Shown one piece after another: positions 36,163-45,557 of a stretch of DNA of 64,000 nucleotides; the first letter of the stretch is position 1; every line of letters starts with the position of its first letter. A model generated the notes under the pieces. The model was not told the origin of the DNA, searched no databases, and worked only from the letters and a program-made list of their open reading frames with translations. Origin of the DNA: Ruegeria denitrificans (lineage in GTDB: Bacteria; Pseudomonadota; Alphaproteobacteria; Rhodobacterales; Rhodobacteraceae); contig NZ_CYUD01000008.1 of the NCBI RefSeq assembly GCF_001458295.1, positions 186,001-250,000 of the forward strand. Reading direction: 5' to 3'. The position numbers and the translations under genes are program-made.

Positions 36163-37147
36163 GATGCTGACTCGCGAAATCGGAGCATCCGGGATCGAAG
36201 CCTCGGTCATCGGGCTGGGCACATGGGCCATCGGTGGCTGGATGTGGGGCGGCACGGATGAGGCCAAATCCATCGCCGCCATTCAGGCCTCGGTCGATGC
36301 GGGAGTGACACTGATCGACACGGCGCCTGCCTATGGGCAGGGCGTGGCCGAGGATATTGTGGGCAAAGCGCTGAAAGGCCGCCGCGACAAGGTGGTGCTG
36401 GCCACCAAATGCGGGCTGGTTTGGCACACGCAAAAGGGCGACCATTTCTTCGACTATGACGGCAAACCGGTGCATCGCTATCTGGGCAAGGACGCGATTA
36501 TCTATGAGGTCGAACAAAGCCTGACCCGTCTGGGCACCGACTATATCGACCACTACATCACCCACTGGCAGGACCCGACCACCCCCATCGCTGAGACGAT
36601 GGAGGCACTGGAGACCCTGAAACAGCAGGGCAAGATCCGGTCCATAGGGGCCAGCAACACATCGGCAGACGAGGTCAAAGCCTATGTGGCCGCCGGTCAG
36701 CTGGATGCGATTCAGGAAGAATATTCGATGGTCAAACGCGACATCGAAGGCACGCTGCTGCCCGTATGCCGTGAGAATGGCGTGTCGGTTCTCAGCTACT
36801 CCTCGCTGGCCTTGGGCCTGCTCAGCGGCAAGATCGGGCCGGATCGAGAGTTCACGGGCGACGATCAGCGTAAGGACAATCCACGTTTCTCCATGTCGAA
36901 CCGGCAGAAAGTGGCGGATCTGATGCAGACCATCGCACCCATTGCCGAAGCGCATGGCGCGACGCTGGCGCAGACGGTCATCGCGTGGACGGTGCAGCAA
37001 CCGGGGATCACCTTCTCGCTATGCGGCGCGCGCGATGCGGCGCAGGCGGTCGAGAATGCAAAGGCCGGTCAGTTGCGTCTGACCGAGGCCGAGATTGCCG
37101 AAATCGACACCCAGGCCCGCGCGCATCTGAGCGATCTGGACAGCTAA
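36152..37147 (+). CDS. Aldo/keto reductase
   Basis: 331 residues, a TIM-barrel AKR. The catalytic tetrad is complete: Asp56 and Tyr61 (IDTAPAYGQG), Lys86 (VLATKCG) and His138 (YITHWQDP). The C-terminal TLAQTVIAWTVQQPGIT segment is the NADP-binding side. AAGGA lies upstream of ATG 36152, which overlaps the SorC stop by 11 nt. In the operon it could reduce or oxidise an aldehyde or a sugar, for example a keto-sugar to a polyol or the short aldehyde released by the aldolase; the direction is unknown. Confidence 0.88.
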   Translation: MSHEMLTREIGASGIEASVIGLGTWAIGGWMWGGTDEAKSIAAIQASVDAGVTLIDTAPAYGQGVAEDIVGKALKGRRDKVVLATKCGLVWHTQKGDHFFDYDGKPVHRYLGKDAIIYEVEQSLTRLGTDYIDHYITHWQDPTTPIAETMEALETLKQQGKIRSIGASNTSADEVKAYVAAGQLDAIQEEYSMVKRDIEGTLLPVCRENGVSVLSYSSLALGLLSGKIGPDREFTGDDQRKDNPRFSMSNRQKVADLMQTIAPIAEAHGATLAQTVIAWTVQQPGITFSLCGARDAAQAVENAKAGQLRLTEAEIAEIDTQARAHLSDLDS

Positions 37148-37177
37148 GCCCTGAACCCCGTGAGAAACAGGACCACC

Positions 37178-38899
37178 ATGTCAGAACAACGACAACAAAA
37201 CCTGGCAATTCTGCGCAAAAACGCCGCGTTTGAGGTGGTGGTTGTCGGCGGGGGCGTCAACGGCATTGGGGTCTACCGCGAGCTGGCCCTGCAGGGCCTT
37301 CGGGTGCTTCTGGTTGAACGGAATGACTTTGCTTCGGGCTGCAGTGCTGCGCCCTCGCGGATGATCCATGGAGGGCTTCGTTATCTGGAGAATGGTGAGT
37401 TCGATCTGGTGCGGGAATCCCTGCAGGAACGCGATGCCCTACTTCTGAACGCACCGCATATGGTGCGGCCCTTGCCGACGGTCATTCCAATCACCTCGGT
37501 GTTTTCGGGTATGTTCAACGCAGCGGCCAGCTTTGTTGGCTGGCAGGGCAAGCCTTCGAGCCGGGGCGCAGTGCCGATCAAACTGGGCCTGTCGCTTTAT
37601 GATTGGGTAACGCGCAAGCGGCGCATCCTGCCCAGGCATCATTTCAACAGCGCCGGCCAGACCCGCAAGGACTGGCCCGCTTTGACCCCAAAGGCCACAC
37701 GCTCGGCGGTGTATTATGATGCCCAGATCACCCATCCTGAGCGGCTGTGCGTTGAGATGATCCGCGATGTCGCGGCCGAGGCCTCGGACTGCGTCGCGCT
37801 GAACTATGCGGAAATGACGCGGGATGGCGACAGCTATTCCGTCACCGACCGGCGCAGCGGCGCCACTGTGCCAGTGATGCCGAAAGTGATCGTCAACGCC
37901 ACCGGAGCGTGGCTTGATGACACGGTCAATGGGCTGGGTGGCCGGGTCAATGAACGGATGGTCTCGGGCACCAAGGGATCGCACCTGATCATCGACAATC
38001 CAGCGCTGCACCAAGCGCTTGGCGGTCATATGGTCTATTTTGAAAACACCGACGGGCGCGTCTGCATCGTCTTTCCCTATCAGGGCAAGGTCCTTGCCGG
38101 ATCAACCGATATCCGCGTCGACAAAGCCGCGCGGGTGCGGTGTGAGCCTGAGGAGTTCGACTATATCCTCGGTTCGCTGCGCCTGGTGTTTCCGGGGGTC
38201 GAGATTTCCCCGGATCAGGTGGTGTTTAGCTATAGCGGCATCCGCCCGCTGCCGCGCAGTGATCAGGATTTCACCGGGCGCATCTCGCGCGGGCATGATA
38301 CGCGGCGGCTGGACGGGGATGTGCCGCAATTCTGCATGGTCGGCGGCAAATGGACCACGTTCCGCGCCTTTGGTGAACAAACCGCAGATGAGGTGATGGC
38401 TGAGTTGGAGCACGCACGCCGGGCCTCGACCCTTGGGCTGCCCATTGGCGGCGGTGCGCAATTCCCTAATGCTCGTGAGAGCTTGAAATCCCGTCTGGTT
38501 GCGGATTTTCGGATCGCACCCGAGCGCGCACATCACCTGATGGAGCACTATGGGACACAGGCGGATGACGTGGCGCAGTTCTGCCAGTCGGTTCAGGACG
38601 CACCGCTTACGCAAGGATGCCTCTATACACGCGCCGAAATCATCTGGCTGACGCGCACCGAATATGTCGAGACCCTGTCCGACATCGTACTGCGCCGGAC
38701 CGCGTTGGCTATCACGGGGCAAATCTCGAACGCGCTGCTGGCACAGCTTGCCGATGTCTTTGCCCATGAGCGCGGCCTTGGCCCGCAAGAGACCAACGAT
38801 CAAAAACAAGCACTTATTCACGAATTGTCCGAGTTCTATGGCGTCACCGCCGAGGCTCTGGCCGCACGAAACAAGAAACGGAGAACAGAATGCGTGTAA
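37178..38899 (+). CDS. FAD-dependent glycerol-3-phosphate-dehydrogenase-like enzyme (GlpD/EryB type)
   Basis: 573 residues. FAD Rossmann motif VVVGGGVNGIGVYRELALQG near residue 24, then SRMIHGGLRYLENGEFDLVRE and VGGKWTTFRAFGEQTADEV, are the family signatures, with a C-terminal DAO domain (YTRAEIIWLTRTE). Relatives oxidise glycerol-3-phosphate (GlpD) or erythritol phosphate (EryB) with electron transfer to quinone. In this cluster it should oxidise the polyol phosphate made by the kinase to a keto-sugar phosphate. ATG 37178 has AGGA 6 nt upstream; the upstream GTG at 37160 is less likely. A housekeeping glpD would be expected elsewhere. Confidence 0.87.
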   Translation: MSEQRQQNLAILRKNAAFEVVVVGGGVNGIGVYRELALQGLRVLLVERNDFASGCSAAPSRMIHGGLRYLENGEFDLVRESLQERDALLLNAPHMVRPLPTVIPITSVFSGMFNAAASFVGWQGKPSSRGAVPIKLGLSLYDWVTRKRRILPRHHFNSAGQTRKDWPALTPKATRSAVYYDAQITHPERLCVEMIRDVAAEASDCVALNYAEMTRDGDSYSVTDRRSGATVPVMPKVIVNATGAWLDDTVNGLGGRVNERMVSGTKGSHLIIDNPALHQALGGHMVYFENTDGRVCIVFPYQGKVLAGSTDIRVDKAARVRCEPEEFDYILGSLRLVFPGVEISPDQVVFSYSGIRPLPRSDQDFTGRISRGHDTRRLDGDVPQFCMVGGKWTTFRAFGEQTADEVMAELEHARRASTLGLPIGGGAQFPNARESLKSRLVADFRIAPERAHHLMEHYGTQADDVAQFCQSVQDAPLTQGCLYTRAEIIWLTRTEYVETLSDIVLRRTALAITGQISNALLAQLADVFAHERGLGPQETNDQKQALIHELSEFYGVTAEALAARNKKRRTECV

Positions 38900-39732
38900 G
38901 CACCAAGGCCCGGATGAACCGGATGTTTACCAATGGGGGCTGTCTGGACGTGGCGATTGACCACGGTGTCTGCAACGAGCCCAGCTTCATGGTTGGGCTT
39001 GAGGATATGGCCAGTGTCATGGACACGCTGATAGGGGCCAAGCCGGACGCGATCCAGTGCGCCCATGGTCAGGCGGATCTGCTGCAATCGCGGCCCGAAA
39101 AGGACAAGCCCGCGCTGGTTATGCGGATCGACATGGGCAACCCCTATAACGATCAGCGCCACCGGGTCATGTGGTCGATGCTGCAAAACGCCGACGAGCC
39201 GATCATCGGTGCGCTGGAGATGGACGCGGCTGCCGTTGTGGTCAACCTTTTCATGCTGCCCGATGAGCCCGAGTTGTTCCGCCAATGCGTCGAAAACATC
39301 AGCAAGGTGCGCGCAGCCTGCCACAAATATGGCATGCCGCTGATGATCGAACCTCTGGTCATGCTGCCCAATGATGTGCGTGGCGGTTATCAGGTGGATG
39401 GCAATGCCGAAAAGATCGTGACGCTGGTGCGACTGGCCTCGGAAATGGGGGCGGACATCATAAAGGCCGACCCCACGGAAAACCCCGAGGACTTTCATCG
39501 CGTGATCGAGGCCGCGCGCGTGCCGGTTCTGGTCCGTGGCGGTGGCAAGGAAAATCTCAAGAACGTGCTAATGAAGTCCGCGGCCCTGATGGCACAAGGC
39601 GCACAAGGTATGGTCTATGGCCGCAACATCTATCAGCATGACAACCCCAAGGCCGTTGTGGCGGCGCTGATGGCGATGATCCACAATAAGGCCAGCGGCG
39701 AAGAAGCGTGGGACATCTATAACCGTGGCTAA
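38890..39732 (+). CDS. DhnA/LsrF-type class I aldolase family protein
   Basis: 280 residues. TIM barrel of the DhnA/DeoC superfamily: LDVAIDHGVCNEP (Asp24, His25), then Lys192 in ADIIKADPTE as the expected Schiff-base lysine, then VPVLVRGGGKENLKN and MVYGRNIYQHDNP (phosphate site). The C-terminal segment lines up with LsrF (GRNIFQSDHP), the thiolase-like enzyme of AI-2 breakdown. Here it may cleave or thiolyse a phosphorylated keto-sugar. Start ATG 38890 overlaps the upstream gene by 10 nt and the stop overlaps the kinase by 8 nt, indicating tight coupling. Confidence 0.85.
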   Translation: MRVSTKARMNRMFTNGGCLDVAIDHGVCNEPSFMVGLEDMASVMDTLIGAKPDAIQCAHGQADLLQSRPEKDKPALVMRIDMGNPYNDQRHRVMWSMLQNADEPIIGALEMDAAAVVVNLFMLPDEPELFRQCVENISKVRAACHKYGMPLMIEPLVMLPNDVRGGYQVDGNAEKIVTLVRLASEMGADIIKADPTENPEDFHRVIEAARVPVLVRGGGKENLKNVLMKSAALMAQGAQGMVYGRNIYQHDNPKAVVAALMAMIHNKASGEEAWDIYNRG

Positions 39733-41236
39733 GGACGGATATATTCTGGGGCTGGATGCGGGTAATACGGTCATCAAGGCAGTGCTCTTCGATTTGCACG
39801 GGCAGCCTGTTGCGACGCAGGCGCTGGACGGTCAATCCTCGACCCCACAGCCTGGGCATGTGGAACGCGACCTGAATGAGCTATGGTCCAATGCCCGGCA
39901 AGTGATCGCCGGATGCATCGAAAAGGCCGGGATTGCGCCCGATCAAATCATCGGTGTGGGCTGCGCGGGCCATGGCAACGGGCTTTATCTGCTGGACAAG
40001 GCAGGCAAACCTTTGGTGGGCATCCAGTCTCTGGATACCCGCGCCGCCGGATTGGCCGAGGAACTATCCGAAGCCGCAGGCGACGCGCTGCATGCGCTGT
40101 GCCTGCAGAAACCGTGGCCGTCCCAGACTCCAGTCTTACTGGCCTGGATCAAACGCCACCGGCCCGATGTCTATGCGCAAACCGGCACGGTCATGCTGTG
40201 CAAGGATTTCATCACCTACAAACTGACGGGCGAACGGGTCAGTGAGGTCTCGGATATGTCCGGTTGTGGCCTGACGCAAATGCCGGATTGTACCTATGAT
40301 GACGGGTTGCTGGCGCTCTACGGCCTTGGCGATGCGCGCGATATGCTGCCGCGCCTGATCGACCCGGCGGAGATTGCCGGAACCGTCAGCGCCGAGGCCG
40401 CGAACGCAACCGGTCTGACCGCAGGTACGCCTGTGATCGGCGGCTATTTCGACGTAGTTTCCAGCGCGATGGGGTCAGGCGTTGTCCGCGCCGGAGAGGC
40501 CTCGATCATCGCAGGGACGTGGAGCATCAATCAGGTTTTCTCGGATACGCCGGCGGTTAATGACGATCTGTTCATGGTCTCGGGCTTCGGACCAGACCGC
40601 TTCGTGAATATCGAGGCCAGCGCCACCTCGGCGGCTAATCTGGAATGGTATGTGCGTGAATTTGTCGAACGCGGCGCGCATTACGATGACCCGTTCGGAT
40701 ACTGCAATGTCAAAGTGGCCGAGGTCACGCCCGCAGCGGATGATCCGTTTTTTCACCCGTTCCTCTATGGCTCGGGGCAGGGGGCGTCATTCCGGGGAGG
40801 GTTCTATGGCGTTGCCGGCTGGCATGGCGAAGGTCACATGTTGCGCGCCTTGTTTGAAGGTGTGCTTTTCGAGCATCGCCGACACATCGAAGTTCTGAAA
40901 TCCGCAGAGGTCAGTTTCGATCGGGCGGTTCTGTCCGGCGGCGGATCGCGCAGCCCGGTTTGGCCGCAGATGTTCGCCGATTGCCTCGGCGTTCCGATCT
41001 ACGTGGCCGAAGCGCAGGAAACCGGAGCCTTGGGCGCGGCCATCGGGGTTTCGGTCGCCACAGGCACCTACGGATCGTACGAAGAGGCCATCACCCAAAT
41101 GACCCGCCGCAAGTCCGAGTTCCAGCCCGACACCGAAATGCAAGCGCACTACGACGCCCGGTATACGCAATATCTCGCTTTGATCAAGGCGATGCGCGGG
41201 TTTTGGGAATCCGCTCAGACAGCAACAGAAGGGTAA
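39725..41236 (+). CDS. FGGY-family carbohydrate kinase (LyxK/EryA-like)
   Basis: 503 residues. The N-terminal ATPase fold has LGLDAGNTVIKAVLFD; the catalytic Asp is Asp243 in GGYFDVVSSAMG; VLSGGGSRSPVWPQMFADCLG and EAQETGALGAAIG form the C-terminal ATP site. By eye it resembles E. coli L-xylulose kinase (PQPG-x-ERD-x2-ELW; GLFLLDK-like; FLPFLYGS-like) more than LsrK. It phosphorylates the imported sugar or polyol, or a ketose derived from it. Start is GTG 39725, overlapping the aldolase stop. Confidence 0.9.
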   Translation: MAKDGYILGLDAGNTVIKAVLFDLHGQPVATQALDGQSSTPQPGHVERDLNELWSNARQVIAGCIEKAGIAPDQIIGVGCAGHGNGLYLLDKAGKPLVGIQSLDTRAAGLAEELSEAAGDALHALCLQKPWPSQTPVLLAWIKRHRPDVYAQTGTVMLCKDFITYKLTGERVSEVSDMSGCGLTQMPDCTYDDGLLALYGLGDARDMLPRLIDPAEIAGTVSAEAANATGLTAGTPVIGGYFDVVSSAMGSGVVRAGEASIIAGTWSINQVFSDTPAVNDDLFMVSGFGPDRFVNIEASATSAANLEWYVREFVERGAHYDDPFGYCNVKVAEVTPAADDPFFHPFLYGSGQGASFRGGFYGVAGWHGEGHMLRALFEGVLFEHRRHIEVLKSAEVSFDRAVLSGGGSRSPVWPQMFADCLGVPIYVAEAQETGALGAAIGVSVATGTYGSYEEAITQMTRRKSEFQPDTEMQAHYDARYTQYLALIKAMRGFWESAQTATEG

Positions 41237-41240
41237 GCAA

Positions 41241-42251
41241 ATGAAAGCTGTGGGTTTTTTGAAATCACTGCCAATTGTAGCACAGGACAGCCTGTTGGAT
41301 GTGGACCTTCCAGAACCGGAGGTGCTGCCCAACGATCTTCTGGTGGAGATTGAGGCGATATCGGTCAATCCCGCAGATGCCAAACGCCGCATCCGCACCG
41401 CAGCGGAGCAGGACCATGCGGAGCCGTTCATTCTGGGATATGACGCTGTTGGCATTGTTCGCGATAAAGGGCCCGAAGTTACGGGTTTCACCAAGGGCGA
41501 CCGAGTTTGGTATGCAGGCGACGCCAATCGCGCCGGGTCCTATGCTGCGTTTCAGGCGGTCGATCATCGGATTGCGTCACAGGCGCCGTCCTCGGTCAGC
41601 GCGGCGGCAGCGGCGTCATTGCCCTTGGTCTCGCTGACCGCGTGGGAGATGCTGTTTGACCGGCTGCAAGTGCCGACAAACGAGGCGCCTTCCAGTCTGT
41701 TGGTTATCGGCGGGGCCGGCGGGGTCGGATCGATCACCGTGCAACTGGCGCGCAAGCTGACCGGTCTGCATCTGATCGCAACCGCCTCGCGTCAGGAAAC
41801 GGAAGACTGGTGCCGGGATATGGGCGCGCATCAGGTGGTCAACCACCGCGATCTGATTGCCGAGGTGCGGGCGGCGGGACACGAAACCGTAAGCTATATC
41901 ACTCAATATGCCGACACGGCGCAGCATTGGGACGCCATGTGTGAGTTGATCGCGCCGCAGGGACGGATTGGCACCATCGTCGAGACCCCTGAAAAGCTGG
42001 ACATTTCAGCCCTGCAAGGAAAGTCTGCCGCGCTGATGTGGGAATTGATGTTCACCCGATCTCTGTTCGGTACCGTGGATATGGCGCGGCAGGGGCAGAT
42101 ATTGGACCGGGTTGCCCGCCTGGTCGATGACGGGATCATCCGCACGACCGAGCAGAAAACGCTGCACGGCTTGTCTGCGGCTACATTGAAAAAGGCACAT
42201 GCGATCATTGAAACCGGTCGCATGATCGGCAAGCTTGTCGTCGCGTACTAA
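41241..42251 (+). CDS. Zinc-independent MDR oxidoreductase (quinone reductase / ZADH type)
   Basis: 336 residues. GroES-like N-terminus with ISVNPADAKRR and LGYDAVGIV, then a NADPH Rossmann fold with LVIGGAGGVGSITVQLARKL. The cysteines and histidines that bind the catalytic and structural zinc in alcohol dehydrogenases are absent, as in quinone oxidoreductases. The role in the pathway is uncertain: reduction of an enone or a reactive carbonyl is typical for the family. It starts 4 nt after the kinase stop, with AAGGG upstream. Confidence 0.85.
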   Translation: MKAVGFLKSLPIVAQDSLLDVDLPEPEVLPNDLLVEIEAISVNPADAKRRIRTAAEQDHAEPFILGYDAVGIVRDKGPEVTGFTKGDRVWYAGDANRAGSYAAFQAVDHRIASQAPSSVSAAAAASLPLVSLTAWEMLFDRLQVPTNEAPSSLLVIGGAGGVGSITVQLARKLTGLHLIATASRQETEDWCRDMGAHQVVNHRDLIAEVRAAGHETVSYITQYADTAQHWDAMCELIAPQGRIGTIVETPEKLDISALQGKSAALMWELMFTRSLFGTVDMARQGQILDRVARLVDDGIIRTTEQKTLHGLSAATLKKAHAIIETGRMIGKLVVAY

Positions 42252-42270
42252 CCAGAAAGACCAGGAATTC

Positions 42271-43884
42271 ATGACAGACGCGCGGAAACTTGATGGGGAT
42301 TACGACTATGTCATTGTTGGCGCGGGCACGGCGGGTTGTGTTCTGGCTAATCGCCTGACCGAGGATCCCAAGACGCGGGTCCTGCTGCTTGAGGCCGGCG
42401 GATCCGACAACTACCACTGGGTTCATATTCCGGTGGGGTACCTCTATTGCATTGGCAATCCGCGCACGGACTGGATGATGAAAACCGCGCCTGAGCCGGG
42501 GCTGAACGGGCGCTCTCTGGTGTATCCAAGGGGCAAGGTTCTGGGCGGATGCACCTCGGTCAACGGCATGATCTACATGCGCGGGCAGGCGGCGGATTAC
42601 GATCACTGGCGGCAGCTGGGGAATACGGGCTGGGGTTGGGATGACGTGTTACCCTATTTCCTGAAGTCCGAGGACCACCACGCCGGTGACAGCGACATGC
42701 ACAGTAGCGGAGGCGAATGGAAGGTTTCAAAGCAGCGGCTTCAATGGGACATCCTGAAAGCGGTCCAGGAAGGGGCCAAGGAATTCGGCATCCTGCCGCG
42801 CGCGGATTTCAACGACGGCCGCAACGAGGGTACAGGGTTTTTTGAAGTCAACCAGCAAAACGGTGTGCGCTGGAACACGGCCAAAGGCTTCCTGCGACCG
42901 GCGATGAAACGTCCAAATCTGCGGGTGTTGACCCACGCGGAAACCGAAACTCTGCTATTTGACGGCAAACAGGTTACGGGCGTGCGTTATGTTCGTAAGG
43001 GCACGCGGTATGATGCTTTTGCCGGTGCCGAGGTTTTTCTGGCGGCTGGGGCAATCAACTCACCCAAGATTTTGGAACTGTCGGGTGTGGGACGCGGCGA
43101 TGTGCTGGCCGAACATGGCATCGCTTTGCACCACGAAAGCCCTGGCGTCGGTGAGAACCTGCAAGACCATCTGCAGATCCGAACAGTTTTCAAGGTCCAA
43201 AACGCAAAGACGTTGAACACTATGGCGAACTCGTTGGTTGGCAAGGCCAAGATCGCACTGCAGTACGGGCTGACGCAATCAGGGCCTATGTCGATGGCCC
43301 CCAGTCAGTTCGGAATGTTCACAAAATCGAACCCTGATCTGGCCACGCCCGATCTGGAATATCACGTACAGCCCCTGTCGACGGACAAACTGGGCGACCC
43401 GCTGCATCCTTTTCCGGCCATCACCGTCTCGGTCTGCAATCTGCGCCCTGAAAGCATCGGAACCTGCCATGTTCAGGGGGCGGATACCAAGGTTCAGCCC
43501 CATATTCGCCTGAACTACCTGTCGACCGACAATGACAAGCAGGTCGCCGCGAAATCCGTGCGACAGGCGCGGATGATCATGACGGCAAAGGCGCTGAAAC
43601 CCTATCAGCCCGAAGAAATCCTGCCCGGTCCGGCGATGGAATCCGAGGAGGATTTGGTGAAAGGCGTGGGGGATATCGCCACCACGATTTTCCACCCCGT
43701 CGGCACCTGCAAGATGGGCTCGGATGCCTCAGCCGTGGTGGGAACAGACCTTCGGGTGCATGGGCTTGATGGATTGCGTGTGGTTGATGCGTCGATCATG
43801 CCCAAGATTGTCTCGGGCAATACGGCCTCACCTGTTGTGATGATCGCTGAAAAAGCGGCGGATATGATCCGCAAGAGAGCTTGA
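42271..43884 (+). CDS. GMC-family FAD oxidoreductase (choline-dehydrogenase-like)
   Basis: 537 residues. FAD motif YVIVGAGTAGCVLANRLTEDP near residue 10, GMC signature 1 (YPRGKVLGGCTSVNGMIYMRGQ; short motif GKVLGGCTSVNG), signature 2 (GAINSPKILELSGVG), and the C-terminal active site TIFHPVGTCKMGSD and IVSGNTASPV with catalytic His and Asn. These enzymes oxidise primary or secondary alcohols and pass electrons to quinone or a cytochrome. It could oxidise the polyol substrate itself. ATG 42271 has AGGA 5 nt upstream; the open frame from 42235 overlaps the MDR gene and is not used. Confidence 0.9.
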   Translation: MTDARKLDGDYDYVIVGAGTAGCVLANRLTEDPKTRVLLLEAGGSDNYHWVHIPVGYLYCIGNPRTDWMMKTAPEPGLNGRSLVYPRGKVLGGCTSVNGMIYMRGQAADYDHWRQLGNTGWGWDDVLPYFLKSEDHHAGDSDMHSSGGEWKVSKQRLQWDILKAVQEGAKEFGILPRADFNDGRNEGTGFFEVNQQNGVRWNTAKGFLRPAMKRPNLRVLTHAETETLLFDGKQVTGVRYVRKGTRYDAFAGAEVFLAAGAINSPKILELSGVGRGDVLAEHGIALHHESPGVGENLQDHLQIRTVFKVQNAKTLNTMANSLVGKAKIALQYGLTQSGPMSMAPSQFGMFTKSNPDLATPDLEYHVQPLSTDKLGDPLHPFPAITVSVCNLRPESIGTCHVQGADTKVQPHIRLNYLSTDNDKQVAAKSVRQARMIMTAKALKPYQPEEILPGPAMESEEDLVKGVGDIATTIFHPVGTCKMGSDASAVVGTDLRVHGLDGLRVVDASIMPKIVSGNTASPVVMIAEKAADMIRKRA

Positions 43885-43887
43885 AAT

Positions 43888-44172
43888 ATGAACGAGATTG
43901 TAATCATCGCACGCATCGTTCCGGAAGACGGTCAGTCAGATTTAGTGCGTGCCGCCATCGAGGAATTGGCATTTGCCAGCCGTGAGGAGGCAGGTAACAA
44001 AGGCTATGATGTGTTCGTTTCACCCCACCGAAGGTCAGAGTTTCTGATCCACGAGATCTGGTCTGGCGCTCAGGCGATCATCAATCACGGGCGCATGTCA
44101 CACATGGTCCGGTTCAAGGAGGCCGTAAACGGAAAGGCCCAAATTTCCGTTCAAAAGTTGGCGAAGCTTTAA
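43888..44172 (+). CDS. ABM-domain protein (antibiotic biosynthesis monooxygenase fold, LsrG-like)
   Basis: 94 residues, one ferredoxin-like ABM domain: IVIIARIVPEDGQSDLVRAAI, then NKGYDVFVSPHRRSEFLIHEIW, then HGRMSHMVRFKEAV with two histidines. The same fold and size as LsrG, which isomerises phospho-AI-2, and YgiN-type quinol monooxygenases. It starts 3 nt after the GMC stop and is the last gene of the 31.5-44.2 kb operon. Isomerisation of a phosphorylated keto intermediate is an attractive but unproven role. Confidence 0.82.
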   Translation: MNEIVIIARIVPEDGQSDLVRAAIEELAFASREEAGNKGYDVFVSPHRRSEFLIHEIWSGAQAIINHGRMSHMVRFKEAVNGKAQISVQKLAKL

Positions 44173-44528
44173 GCGCTGCGGGATTCGTTTTTTCGATTCT
44201 TTGCAGAGTTTCAGAAAGGTTTTTCTCTCTTTTTCCAACCGGATTTCATAGAGACCGTTTGCCTGCCGAGTGCTTGAATTCGTTTTGGTAAAATATCTCT
44301 TATTATCAGTGTATTGCGAGATCATTGGGCTGATCTCGAACGTCAATTTTTTTCATTGAAGAGTCGTCAAGAAAGTTGACTAAGTAAGAGGAAATGATAA
44401 TAATAACACTTACTGCAATAAATTTCAGACTCGGTTCCTGAGGAGAGGTGCTGACTGGGATCGCGGCTTTGGAGCGCATCGCTCCGGATCGACCGCACTC
44501 TGGAGAAAACAAAAGGGAAGAGAGAAAT
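44173..44528. other. AT-rich regulatory region before the second transporter
   Basis: 356 nt with no convincing gene. It holds a perfect inverted repeat CGAGATCA-N6-TGATCTCG (44317-44338) and the AATAAATTTCA motif (44417-44427) that also occurs before module 1. It probably carries the module 2 promoter and operator. No clear terminator for the upstream operon is seen. Confidence 0.6.
44317..44338. promoter_or_regulatory. Perfect palindrome, candidate SorC operator
   Basis: CGAGATCA and TGATCTCG arms of 8 bp with a 6-nt spacer (TTGGGC). It sits 190 nt before the module 2 binding-protein gene in an otherwise AT-rich stretch. No T-run follows, so it is more likely a protein-binding site than a terminator. 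Confidence 0.45.
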
Positions 44529-45545
44529 ATGCAGCGGAGGAATGTACTAAAGGCGGGCCTGCTGGCAACGACACTGACATTTGTAGGTGGGGCAGGGGCA
44601 TTTGCTGAGGATGGCAAGCGGATCGCGTTCTTTGTGTCTGACTTGTCGAACGTGTTTCACCAGTCTCAGGCGGCTGAAGCAGAGCGCTATGCCAAGGAAA
44701 AATACGGGGCCGAGGTTGTGGTGTTTGACGGGCAGGCGGATTCTGCCATGATGACCCAGAATGTCGATCAGGTTGTTGCGGGTGGTTTCGATGCCGCCAC
44801 ATTGCATATCTGGGATGCCGAGGCCGCGACGCCCGGCGTTGAAGACGCGCTGGCCGATGATGTCGTGATGACCTCGTTCTTCAGCCCAATTACCGATACC
44901 GGCATCCCGACCGCGCGCAGTGACGAGGCGGCAGTGTCTTTCGAGATGGGCGCGCAGATGGCGAAAGCTTGGAAAGAGGCGCATCCCGACAAGCCCATCG
45001 TGATGGTGCAGTTGGGCTGGCCGAACCATACCGAGGTGAATTCGGGCCGGACCGCGCCTTTTGCCGAAGGAGTACTGTCGGTTGACCCGGATGCGGAAAA
45101 TCTGGGCGCGCTGGATTCGAGCAAGGGTCAGGAAGCTGCGAAACAGATCATCGTGGACCTGCTGACGCAGCGGCCCGAAGTAAACTTGATTTACTCCGAG
45201 GCCTCTAACCTGACCGTTGGCACAATGGCCGGTCTGGCGCAACTGGGGCGCGGTAAGTTCGACAACGGAAAGCCTCTGACCGAAATCGTGGCGAGCGTCG
45301 ACTTTGACTCGGTCGAGTTCGAACAGGTCTATGACCCGAATTCCAGCCTCAAAGTCTCGATGGGTCTGCCGCCGGTTGAAACCGCACAGGGCCGTATTGA
45401 CCTGATCATGGATGTGCTTGATGGTAAGGTTCAGTCAACCTCGGACACTGCTGAAGAATTCTTCTACAAGGCCTACACCGTGTCCTACTGGTCGATGCCG
45501 AAAGAAGAGGCCGAACAGTGGCTGAAAGATCAGTTCGGCGGCTAA
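44529..45545 (+). CDS. Periplasmic sugar-binding protein of the second ABC transporter (module 2)
   Basis: 338 residues. Signal with a twin-arginine-like start (QRRNVLKAGLLATTL) and cleavage near AFA-EDG. The mature domain is Peripla_BP_4: IAFFVSDLSNVFHQSQAAEAERYAKEKYGAEVV (short motif FFVSDLSNVFHQ), QLGWPNHTEVNSGR, and ASVDFDSVEFEQVYDPNS. Little similarity to the module 1 binding protein is visible, so the ligand may differ. ATG 44529 has GGAAGAG upstream; the open frame from 44448 is leader. A hairpin follows at 45558. Confidence 0.87.
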   Translation: MQRRNVLKAGLLATTLTFVGGAGAFAEDGKRIAFFVSDLSNVFHQSQAAEAERYAKEKYGAEVVVFDGQADSAMMTQNVDQVVAGGFDAATLHIWDAEAATPGVEDALADDVVMTSFFSPITDTGIPTARSDEAAVSFEMGAQMAKAWKEAHPDKPIVMVQLGWPNHTEVNSGRTAPFAEGVLSVDPDAENLGALDSSKGQEAAKQIIVDLLTQRPEVNLIYSEASNLTVGTMAGLAQLGRGKFDNGKPLTEIVASVDFDSVEFEQVYDPNSSLKVSMGLPPVETAQGRIDLIMDVLDGKVQSTSDTAEEFFYKAYTVSYWSMPKEEAEQWLKDQFGG

Positions 45546-45557
45546 TAAGCACTTTTT

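Noticed and set aside
31550-44172. Naming the cluster lsr (AI-2 uptake and breakdown)
   Set aside because: The kinase resembles L-xylulose kinase, and several dehydrogenases have no place in the Lsr pathway, so only the set of parts, not the function, is Lsr-like.
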